Assembly: GCA_022496185.1 (NCBI GenBank)
Contig: WTXG01000080.1
Location: forward strand, 62,001 to 126,000
Length of the DNA stretch: 64,000 nucleotides
Reading direction: 5' to 3'
DNA from: Multifurca ochricompacta
Lineage: Eukaryota; Basidiomycota; Agaricomycetes; Russulales; Russulaceae
The notes beneath the pieces are model-generated. The model searched no databases. It had not been told where the DNA came from and worked only from the letters and a program-made list of their open reading frames with translations. Position 1 is the first letter of the stretch; every line of letters starts with the position of its first letter. Of the stretch, positions 37,325 to 48,098 are shown in pieces. Made by a program: the position numbers and the translations under genes.

Positions 37325-39637
37325 ATGTCCTCTTCGCCATCCAACTCCCCCTCCTCATCTCCCGTCGTTTCTCCCCAGGAAAAGCTGACCCCGCCCCGTC
37401 CCTTCTTCCTAGAACATTCGGGCCCATCTGAGCATGAAGGGAACGCCCCACGCCCTTCACGACTCCCCCGCGGATCAATTTCCGGTCACCTCCGCCCGCA
37501 GGATCGTCAGGGAAGTTCAATCAGCATCACCCCCAGTGGTGCAACAACCCCAGCGAACCCTTTCTCTACTCCCACCATGGAGGCTGCGAACCCCTTCTCT
37601 CCACCAGCGAGCGTCATAAGTTTCAGCCTTGGGGATGCGGCCGCCACTGGGTTCGGCGATGCGCAGCACCGGATGAGCGCCCAGAGTTCTGTGGCTAACA
37701 GTGCCGTCGATTTGCAGCCTCGGCAGTCCACCATTCCACGAGAGGCTTTCTCTTCACCCCGACCCCGTCCGACAACTGGGATATATCCCGCGGGTCACCA
37801 GGCGGCGCGATCGCGTCCCAACAGGCGTAAACGGCCTGCCTCTACGATGTTGTCAGGCGAGATCATGAAACCATGGGTCGGCAAAAAGGACAAAGCGGCA
37901 CGGATATCATATTTCCTTACCTATTCCATGCTGTTGGTCGGTATCATTGCGTCTGCACTGCGGTGTTACTACGGCTGGCGTAATGTTCCCCTGCTTGGAC
38001 GGACGTGCCTTGTCTTGGAGGATAATTTCAGTGGGAATGACCTTGACACGAATATTTGGATGCGTGAGGCGGACATGGGAGGTTTTGGGTGAGTTCGATT
38101 TGTTTGAGGTTGAGATGATGATTGATTTGATGGATCACGATAGGAATGGTGAATTTGAGATGACAACGACCTCAAGCAACAATTCATTCATCCGAAATGG
38201 CCAATTATATCTTCTTCCCACGCTCACTTCTGATGCAATTGGAAAAAATGCCATTTTTGACGGTTACACGTTCAATTTGACCGGTTGTACGAACACCAAC
38301 TTGACGGCGTGCGGTGCAGTCAGCAATTCCACGTCAGGTTCGGTCATCAATCCTGTTATGAGTGCACGAATTTCCACAAAAGGGAAACGTAGTATTCGTT
38401 ATGGACGAGTGGAGGTCAGAGCTAAATTACCAAGAGGGTAAGTCGTCGATCGAGGCCATTGGCCTTCCCTTCTTGGCCTGGTAAATAAATTAGTAATATC
38501 ATTTTTTATTTTTATTTTTAGGGACTGGGTTCGTCAACAAATTCTCATTCATTTCATTTCATTTCACTCTGCTTGTTACAGATGTGGCCTGCAATTTGGA
38601 TGCTCCCGGAGAACAACACTTACGGCCCTTGGCCACTCAGTGGTGAGTGAGCTTAAAAAATGACAATGACCTCTCTCATTTCTTTTTTTTTTTTTCAGGC
38701 GAGATCGATATCATGGAGGCCCGTGGGAACTCTCCGGCATATCCCGCACAGTACGTGTGGGGGAAGGATTCGTTTTGTTGTTCCATTTCTCTCACAAAGG
38801 CTTTCACTTCACAGAGGCATTAACTACGTCCGAGGATCTTTGAACTGGGGCCCTTTGACATGGTTGAACGCCGTATCAAAGACATATGGTTGGTGGACAA
38901 TGCGACGAAAGACTTACGCGGACGACTTTCACACATATGCCGTCGAATGGACAGAGGACTTCATGTAAGATCCCTCTTTCTCCGGAAGTATTCTCCCTCC
39001 GGAACCTAATCCCCCCCCCTCCCCCCCTGGCATCGCATCACATCACATCGCTCTAAACAGGCGCATTTACGTTGATGACCGCCTTAAGCACATGCTCGAC
39101 TTGCGTTTCAACATTCCATTCTTCCAGCGCGGTAAATTCCCCGCATCCGTCGCGAATGCCTCACAGGAAATCATCCTTCCCAACCCTTGGGTAGGCCGTG
39201 GGAATTCGGCTCCTTTTGACCAGCGTATGCATCGTTAACTTTAACTATACGACATTATTTTTATTTTTATTTTACGTAGCTTTCTACCTCATCCTTGATG
39301 TTGCCATCGGTGGCACCAACGGTTGGTTCCCGGATGGTGCTGGAGACAAGCCGTGGCTCAATGGAGCAATCAGTGCGTGTTTCCCTATATTATTTTTATT
39401 TTTATTTTTTTTGTGCGTGCGCGTGCACACTTGGCGATGACTAATCCTTGGGTCTTTTCATTATTTTCTTTAGATGCCATGCAGCTCTTTGCTCAGGCAC
39501 AAGATAAGTGGTCCAAAACCTGGCCGAAGAGCGAGGATGAGCGCGCGATGAGGATGTAAGTCACTTTTGTGTCACGAGGATGTTTGCTAACGCCGGCTTG
39601 AAATAGTGACTGGGTGAAGATGTGGGAGCTGTGTTAA
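37325..39637 (+). CDS. Type II membrane GH16 beta-glucan enzyme (Kre6/Skn1 family)
   Basis: Family required for beta-1,6-glucan assembly in yeast; acts in the secretory pathway or plasma membrane. The ATG at 37325 starts a Ser/Pro-rich cytosolic tail of about 180 residues. One membrane segment follows (ISYFLTYSMLLVGIIASAL). The lumenal GH16 domain begins LEDNFSGNDLDTNIW. After introns come YGRVEVRAKLPRG and DWMWPAIWMLPENN. The catalytic motif GEIDIMEARGN (E-x-D-x-x-E) is intact. Later blocks are WTEDFMRIYVDDR, FYLILDVAIGGTNGWFPDG and IDWVKMWELC, stop at 39637. A 7-nt micro-exon (38522-38528) is needed to read PRGDWMWP. All joins are in phase and no defects are visible. Confidence 0.9.
38522..38528 (+). 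other. 7-nt micro-exon in the GH16 gene
   Basis: GGACTGG lies between TTTTTAG and GTTCGT. With the preceding phase-2 exon (…PRG) and the next exon (ATGTGGCCTGCA) it gives Gly-Asp-Trp-Met-Trp-Pro, which matches the strongly conserved family block. Without it the Asp-Trp is lost and the frame shifts. Confidence 0.75.
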
Positions 39638-42600
39638 AAAGGCTAATACTTCCTTTTTTCTACCTTTCCTCTTGGGACAATTTGGCTAAAGACACACGGA
39701 CTGATTCTTAACGATGATCTTTTCCTTTTTTTTCTGATAGACCTACCTTTTCCTTGGCTCCGGGTCATTAGACCATGTTGGCATCAGTTGTTTACTTTCT
39801 ATTGCTTTCATCACTTCCACGTAACTCTATTGTTAGAATGTTAGAATACGGTTATTTGTACCAATTCAATTCGGTTCGATAATACATAGTAACAGCTTTG
39901 AGAAAATGGAGATGGCAGATCGCGTGAAAGTGTCACCAACAGATTGCAGTGTGAAGTTGTCACGTTCGGCGCAATCCGAAACCCCTCTCTTAACGCGTGT
40001 GGTTTCGTTTTCATGATGTCTGAGCTTGACAGTGTCCAAGCTTTGGGTGAAGGAACAACTTCCATTCTTCGAAGTTTAATTATCCTAAACACGCCCTGTG
40101 GCTCGTGTACGGGTACCCTCTTGGCTTCCTCCATTTTATTATTTATTTATTTATCTTTGTCTTTACCGATCCTGTGTGTGGCCCGTTGCCCGTTGGTGTC
40201 GCCATGCCATGGGCGGTCCGTAAATCAAGCGGCGCCAATACTTTTGATTATCTCTGGGGAAGAACGGGGATCTGGGACATCCTTCTATATCTGCTATTCG
40301 ACGTTTCCTTTCTTCCACTTCCAGGCCAGTCTAACACAGGTTTTTCGTGGAAAAATGAAACTCGAGCACGCAGGAAGTCCAGAATCTCGAATTAAGACTA
40401 ACCTGGCAGCGTCGTACAAAAAAAATAACTTCTTCTTCTCCTCCTCCCCTTCCGCCCCCCGGAACTATTGACGATATTAGTATACGTGAAAGCGCAGAGG
40501 TCTGTCTATCCTTGGACCATGCCCCTCTTTTGGAACACATCCTGGGAATCTTGGTACCACCTGAAAGGCCCTTATCCCTCCATCATGCAATCACACAGGC
40601 TCTTCACTCTCTCCATATCATGGTTGACATGAAACGATCAGAAAAGAAGAAGAAGAAACAAAGAATCAGCCCGGACCCGCGGAATAGGCACGGAAGATAG
40701 AAGCAACGAAAGACAGACACAGTGAGGTGAGGGGAAAGGAAAAGATTGAAAAGAGACGGCAGAAACTTTTCCGAAACTGAACGATGTTCGAATGTCACTA
40801 ACAATTTCCTTGATTCGATTATTGTCCCACTCATGCACGTCCTGAACGAAGGCAGGACCGGAAACTAGATCCGAGGATGACAGCGGCTTTAGAAGTATGT
40901 GTGAGATGATATATCTCCATAGAGAACCTGAAAGAAAAGGATGGAGGAGGGGTGGAGGGGGGGTGAGGGAAATGAAATGAAGATGTAGTAGAACCCTTGA
41001 AGTAGCTAGCACACAGCCAAACGTGGTTCATACTCGACGCTAAAAACTACGCCGCGTGGTGGCTTTTATCGTTCGTATTCGTGTTCTTTGCAAAAAGGCA
41101 TCTAAATCGACGAAATATAACGACGAATTCTTCGGATCGGGGAAGCTGGGAGAACCCGTACCCGTACCTTCGGATTGTGGTGTGGATCAAATCTTGACTT
41201 AACAAGAAGCTCAAAAACAACAAAAAGTCACCAGAGAGCCGCGTTGAGTATTAAAGCACGTGATCGCGATTAGACTAACTAATTTTTTTGAAACGAAACT
41301 TATCGTCGTCGACGACAATAGGTTGATTGGCAAATTCATCCGCTCTCACCGACATAAGGCCTACTATGAGCATGAGCGCTTAGTACAATACGCCCAGCTC
41401 CATCTCGGGCAGCTACATAACCCTATTGTATGACCCACAATCCCATCTCAATCGCGTGATTGAACCAGTGCCATTCATCATCTATACTTGACCACTCGCA
41501 TTTGCCCAACCTCAGGGCACCACCACCACCACCCCCTCCCCCCTTTTTTCCCCCTCGATCATGACCTGAGCCCTTGTCGCGTGTATCCAAATCATGTTCT
41601 CTCTTGTAGATAACGTCAATGTCTGTCTTTCATTTCTTGTACTTTGCACCCCCACCCACCTCAATGATGACGTTTCGGGGAAAAAATAAAATAAAATAAA
41701 TATGTATATGTTTCCTATCTGTTTGATAAAAAGAGGACCTCACTTTCTCGGCTAGTTAGACCTCGAGTATTTATGATTACGATACTCCCCCTCCCCGGTT
41801 TTTCTTGGCATACTTTACGCCGCGCGTTCAAAGAAATATGAGTGAATGTCCCCCTGACGGTGCCAGCAGTACAGCTGGGTCCCAAAAAAAAAAATCACTG
41901 GACGGACTCGGAAACTGTGGGAGTTTATTCTTTCATATTTGATTAAAGGGGCCTTATGATGGAAGCGTTATTCCGTGCTCTGCCCTGCCAGACTCGATCA
42001 TCATCGACCCCTCAAAGAACAGCCACATCACCGGCCATGGACATGCACTCGCGTAAATAATAAAACAAGTTAGGGCGAATGGGTCACCCCTTATTCGTGA
42101 GCGTCATCGCAGGGCGCACAGAGCGCATTGACACATATAATAAGAGGGAAGATGTGAACACATCACGTGCGCCAAATTGGCCGCATGGCCGCACGGCGCA
42201 AGCCATTCGCTACCGGTTGTGTGTGAAATACACACCCACCGATAGCAGCCCTTTGCGTGCAGCCTCGTTCGAACGATTACGGCTAACGCACGGCGCTTAC
42301 CAACAGGAGTTTTTTTTTGGTTCCTATCCAGCAAAGATCGTGATGGACTGAAATTTTTGTCCGCTCAAGAAGCGGTAAGGGCAGACAGACATTCAGGGCG
42401 TGTGTGACGCTAAACCAGATACATCACTTTTTTTTCTCGTTCTATTCTCTCATCCGGGACCTGGTTTTCGCTATGATAGTGAACAAGAAGAAAGGGGGGG
42501 GGGGCAGCCTGGAACTTCGGTGACGCCGGTGGCAGCAGCGCACACACGCATGCACACGTCAGAGAATGAAGTGCGGGAATTACGTGGACTCAATAGAGAG

Positions 42601-43315
42601 ATTCGAATGCAGGTCCGCTTAGCCGATACTGGCAGATAGAGAATCGTATAGCAGCCTGTCAACGTACACAGTATCCCCCTCTCCTCCCCTCCTCCCCATG
42701 GTAAGAGGGTGACCCTAACACACCACCTTTTCAATTTTCGACGACCCAAAGACACACGTCTTGCCGTTCTTGCCGAATGAGGAAGCCAACCCGTTATGGA
42801 AATAATCAAGTGGATCCTTTGAACGATTTTTTTCAGGGTAAGTTTGCACAGCCCCGTCCAGTCACATCAGCATTCGTAGAGTGAGAGGTGACCATCGTGC
42901 GAGCCGTGAAGTGGCAGGATTTGGTGAGAAATGGCCATAGAGCTGCCACTAGGGATCTGACAGCGTGAAGCGTGACATGCACCCATCGTTACGGCAGCAT
43001 GAGGGGAATTTGAATCTATCTTATCTTCTGCACTTACTCCAGGATGGATGCCAGGCCCCCGTGCAACGCGTAATTTATTTTCTAGGGTCCTGTTTGTGCA
43101 CACGGGAACATCCAATTCATGTCAGTAAATGGGCGTTTGGGGAGGGGGTGTGGTGACAGTCCTGAGTGCCGCATGCTTCTGTGCACTATCTCTACAGACT
43201 CGTGATCACAGTAAAGTAGACAGTCTCGATTTCTTCCTGAGTTTTACCTCACAACACTCACTTTACCTGTATCGGATTTGTCGACTTGATTCTTAAATGA
43301 TTATATACGTATACA
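39638..43315. other. Mostly non-coding interval
   Basis: Apart from the weak model at 40572-41031 I see no gene. TTTA-type repeats (about 40138-40155), a CCACCACC run (about 41520) and poly-A/poly-T tracts occur. Confidence 0.35.
40572..41031 (-). CDS. Possible small gene, unknown
   Basis: Low-confidence model. The ATG at 41031 gives MNHVWLCASYFKG. A pyrimidine-rich intron (about 40928-40995) joins in phase to SLWRYIISHILLKPLSSSD and FVQDVHEWDNNRIKEIVSDI, which looks like genuine coding sequence with normal amino-acid usage. A possible last exon (RVKSLCDCMMEG, stop at 40572) follows. I do not know the family; the protein may have unseen exons. Confidence 0.3.
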
Positions 43316-43395
43316 TCCGTTATGGTGCAACGGCTAGCATACCTCGCTTTCATAATTAGAGCCGAGGAGGCCGGGGTTCGACTCCCCGTAACGGA
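43316..43395 (+). tRNA. tRNA-Glu (anticodon UUC) with a 9-nt intron
   Basis: The acceptor stem TCCGTTA pairs with TAACGGA. The D arm contains GGTGCAACGGCTAGCAT (A box). The anticodon stem CCTCG/CGAGG encloses CTTTCA and C; the anticodon TTC is at 43349-43351. Nine bases (43353-43361, TAATTAGAG) sit after position 37, the canonical intron site. The T arm is CCGGGGTTCGACTCCCCG, with B box GGTTCGACTCC. A T-rich stretch follows within 50 bp. Confidence 0.93.
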
Positions 43396-45035
43396 ATTAT
43401 TTTTACGCTCGCTTGGTCCTCCCCTCCACTCTTTTTTTTTCTTTGTTGTGCAACGTCATGGAAACTATACTTGTCATACCAGTTGCTGCGAAATAAAGTA
43501 TTGAGTGGCGTATTACGTTTTTCTGTCATTGGTAAATCACAGATACAAGAGAATAAAGGAGACCCTCCCAGAAGACTCGAATCGAATCAATCCCTCAGCA
43601 TGGCAAGACGACAGCGGCCAGTTTCACAGTTGACTGAAATGGAAAGCCGTCAGATCAAAGTGCTAGAATTCCCCCCCCCCCCCTCCCCTCCCCCTACCGA
43701 TACGACATGATAACATTATTGCGCTTACGGCTCTTTCGTCACTGGTTTCCAACTATCCTCAAACTCAAACTATTCTCAAACAAATCTGTGCGGGGATAGG
43801 GATGTTCCGATCCAAACCTGGAAATGCTTCCGCCATTTTCGTGCTTGTCGGGCACTATGGTGTCTTTGACAACAATGAAGACTTCTGGTCTCTTGATCAC
43901 GCGGTTGCCCGCGAGGATGTCGGTGCATAGCTTCCATTCGATGTCTCATCTCGCCCTCAATATCTTTGCGCCTTGTTGTCCGGGAGTATCACCTTTTGAC
44001 ATCGCTTGTATTTCGTATACGTATCGACATTATTGCGCCAACGTGGGCTTTTGTGCAACTTCCCAGAATCCTGATATGAAGTGTCCTTATCCAATCTATC
44101 CCCCCTAGAACTTGGCTCCAATCAAGTTGCAGAATCCCAACAAGAACAGTTTCTGGCGTCGATGCGACCCGGTCGACGTGCAAGCGCACATTTCGCTATT
44201 ACTGTCGTGGCCCTACCAGAACCACCCTCAATGAAAGTCAGGCTTTGTGACATAGAAGGCTTTACTGTAGGCTTCGTCGGGCCGCACGCCTTACCTTTGG
44301 TCTCCGGTTTTTTTTTTTGTTGCGAAATATCTTACTGGCGGTTTGGGAAGCACATGGCGGCGCGTACTCTGTAACCGAATTGTTTTTTGGTGCTGTCTGT
44401 TGCAAACCATTTTCCACGAAAGTCCAGCTATAGTTGGGTCCCGCTATCTCTGAGCTAGTTTTCCTCCACTGCGGACAACTCCTCCCACGCCCTTCACCTC
44501 ACTCTATGCCTTGCGCCTTGCCTACTGCTGTTACCACAATGCGACCAATGACTGGATCAACTTGAAACGGCCTGCTTCAGAAATGCGACAGCGCGGATAG
44601 ACACCTCCCTCGTGCGCCACTGACACCTCTGAACGAAGAGATGCAAAAGATTTACAATAACATTTTCTAAAGCATTAGAGCTCCTGGACTTCCTTCAACA
44701 TATACAGGCTGCATTCAATCCGGAGTCAGCGCAAGGTCCTTGGGATCCGGGGTGATTAATCTTTTCGTCGACCGTGGAAACGCTGGTTCCTCTTATATAA
44801 CCTCACCATGAACTTCCTCTGTCGAGTTTTTATACATTTGACCCGCCGTAAATACCACAAATGCCCCCGGCGACCAGTCTGGAGTCCGACTCTGACAATC
44901 GGAATTCGCACATGGGTTCCAAAAAAAAAAAAAATTGTCTGGATCAAAATCTGCTCCTCCCACTGGGTCGGCAACGCTGCGCGCAGTGTTCACACTTTTC
45001 ATAGCAATAGCAACATGGGGTTCCACCCAGTAGCT

Positions 45036-45100
45036 CGTAGATGCAATGCCCGCCTACCCTCTGCGCCACTAGTGCCTCATTACCCAATATGAATTGATGA
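45036..45100 (-). repeat. Possible tRNA-derived (SINE-like) pol III head
   Basis: On the minus strand TGGCGCAGAGGGTAGGCG resembles an A box, and GGGTGGAACCCC about 30 nt later resembles a degenerate B box. Weak; no second copy seen in the window. Confidence 0.25.
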
Positions 45101-45792
45101 TGATCTCGGATCCCTCTTATCTTGAATGCAAGAGTCATTGTGACTTTTTTTTAGTATATAACTTTCACCCCCCGCCCCGAACTGGATTCCAGAACGATTC
45201 CCGTGACCAAATGAGCGCGAACAAGGTCAGTGAAATTGGGGCCCTCTCTGCCACGACGCACCGCGAATAATTGGACGTGCCTTGACTGAAATTTTTATTT
45301 TATTTTGAAACATATGTAGTGGTAGGTTTGCGTTGTCAAGCTTGATATGTATGACCTGACTTGCCCCTAAATTTTTTTGGGGGGGTCTTGGTTGGTAAGT
45401 TAAACACTTCTACTTCTTATCTCGTCCCGCTCGTATACTGGGTAAGGGCTAGAATCCGGAACGCCCATCTCTAAATCTTGAATAAGAGAAGAGTGCTTGA
45501 CAACGAGCGTCAAGTCATGTGACCGCGTCATAATATCGCGAGCGGCGGCAATCACAATTCAGAATTTATTCACAACTTGACTTTTCTTGACATTGCATTC
45601 ACTCATTGACAACTGACCCTCACCTTGTAATTCTCATCAGCGTTTAATTTTTTTAATTTTGATTTATCTTGTGAGTGTAGTCTGCCTCGTTGCATCCATG
45701 CATGTTTGTTTACCAGTAAAAAAGTCCCATTTTGCATCAATCATCCATCCCCCCCCCTCTCCATCCTCTTCCCACTTCCACTTCGAGCTGCC

Positions 45793-47084
45793 ATGACCTT
45801 CAGGCGGTCGCACAAAGGCGATCCACCCCCTTCGAACCACTTCCGGACAATGTTTTCAATCGCCAGTTCCATCCATCGTGGCACGATGCCTATGAACGTT
45901 GCACCAGACTCTTCTTCTGGGCCGTCGGTCGCCAGCAAATACCTGGAACGGCTTCTTACGACATGTGCTCTCGCGTGCTCGGTCACCTCATCCTGGAGGC
46001 ACCGACAGAGTTAGGACGGGATTGGGTATGCAAGAAGATACTCAACTGCCCGGACGAGTATGCGCTTGCACGACTGGCGCAGAAGTACATATTCACCTTT
46101 TTCGGGGCCTGTGCGTCCTCCCGCTTCACATAGGCCACTTCGCCGGCTCTGAAAGTGGCTTTAAAAAAAATAAAAAAAAATAAAAAAAATGAAAAAAAAG
46201 TTAAAGCCTCTGCAGGACGGTCCTTGTCGTACATCGTGGGTTCATCCCTTTCGACTCCCAACGAAGGGGGTATTTCCTTCCTTGCGGACTACGAGGAGAA
46301 GAGAATGCTCGTACGTCCCACACGCTCTCCCTACTCCATTTACCGTGATAGACCCCCAGGACTTTGTGTGTGCGAAAACAAATAAACCAAATTAAATCAA
46401 ATTAAAAAAAAACGAACTAGGCATTGGAGCGTGATGCATACAGATGCATGATCACCGGCGCGCTAGACTCGGTTTCTGCCCCGGAAGCACTGCTGGCTGG
46501 CGTTCCACTCGCCGCCACGGAAGCCACCCCGATCATCCCTCCTTCGGTCGACATCCGGACGTTTTCTCGCTATGCCAGTTTCTCGAACGATGATCCGTTA
46601 TGCGATCCCGCGCTGAGTTTCTATCGCCTCGAGAACATCCTCACGCTCGATGGTGACATGTCGGACGAGTTCAGAAGCCTCAATGTCTGGTTTGAGGAAA
46701 CCGTAAGTTGTCGCTGTTTACCCCCTCTCCTCTCGCCTTGAACCTCTGTTTTCTTTTTCGCGATAAACTCAGCGATTATTCTCACCTGAACAGAATCGCG
46801 ATGATGAATATGAAATCGTCACATGGCATCCCAGTACCCTCCCGGCACCTCATCGCCGATGTTCCACCGTGACATTCACGACCACGGATCCAGTAACAAA
46901 ACCCGTTCCATCATCACGCTATCTCCGATTGCATGCTGCATGCGCGCGCGCGGCTCACAAATCTGGCGCCGCGGCCTATATCGAGGCGCTTGCGAGGGAC
47001 ATTGCGAGGTTAACAGTCCTAGCGGAAGATGGCTCGTCAGCCGGGGTGCTTGCCGCGGCGCTATCTCGAATAGCGGCCGCGTGA
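45793..47084 (+). CDS. HNH-nuclease-like fungal protein
   Basis: Resembles the large agaricomycete family with a C-terminal HNH_2 domain. The ATG at 45793 (MTFRRSHKGDPPP) leads into FEPLPDNVFNRQFHPSWHDAYERC only if one base is added in the C5 run at 45826-45830. The helical block SYDMCSRVLGHLILEAPTEL, GRDWVCKKI and YALARLAQKYIF follows. Three introns (about 46111-46207, 46310-46419 and 46702-46793) join in phase. The family block ALERDAYRCMITG is present. Where relatives have a CAHI-type metal/catalytic His, this protein has EATPIIPPS, so nuclease activity is doubtful. The C-terminus is Ala-rich and helical (ACARAAHKSGAAAYIEALAR) before the stop at 47084. Confidence 0.55.
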
Positions 47085-48065
47085 GAGAGCACAGACTACC
47101 AGCCTTCCCTTAGTTCCCATTCGTCGGGGAGTCAGTGCTGCTGATCTATACCATTCATTTGTCCATTCTTCTTTCTTGGATAGCCGCTTGTTCATCATCT
47201 TTTCTTCTTGGTTCTCTAGTACTTAATCATGATTACACCATGGGTTGTCATGGTCTCCAGCTCCAGCCCATCGAGACGGTCAATCAGAACCACCACTGAC
47301 AGGACCCGCGGGGCTGATCCGCCTAGAAGGTTGTGCGGTGGGGGATGGTAGGGTAGAAGTAATTGAGAGTGATCGCGGTGAGGGCGGCATATGAGCTCAT
47401 CATGAAGAGTGGATTCCCATCCGCGGAGATCCTTCAGTGATATACCCGCGAATGAGAATGATGTGCACATGATGTCGGGAAACTGTGAGAGAAAGGTTGA
47501 GGGTGAGGACAGTTTTTGTTTCATATTTTTTTTTTAATGAGTAGCAATAAAACAAATATTGGGTAGGATTGCCGTTTCCTTTTTCCTCCTTTCGTTTCTT
47601 TCGTTTCCTTCATTCTGTTCGTCGTCGTCGTGAATACTTCTCCGTCCCACCAGGACGTTTCCTGAAAAAGGATCATCCCTTCCTTCACGTAAGAACTCTT
47701 AAATGTGTACTGGTCTTCTGATGATTGAGCGAGCGTTCCAGCGCTAATACCCCCCCCCCCCCATCTACACCACATATACATACATACCTCCACTCTTTCC
47801 AAAGAAAATTTGCTGGTCTCATATTTTCGGGATAGTGGCGTCGGCGTAGTTGATGAAGAACCTCGAGCGGCGGCCTGATTGGGTACAAAATGGGCGTAGG
47901 CGGCTTGCCAGGGGGGGGGTGGTCAAGAGGGGCGGAGAGGAAACGTTGATGGGGAGACCTGAATGAACGGCGAAGATCCGATGGCGGAGAGAAGGTAAAG
48001 ATGATGAGCAGTACCGGCGCAAGGTGGGCCAAAGGGCGAGAACGGCCGCTTTGTAAAGGAGCCCA

Positions 48066-48098
<33 letters not shown>

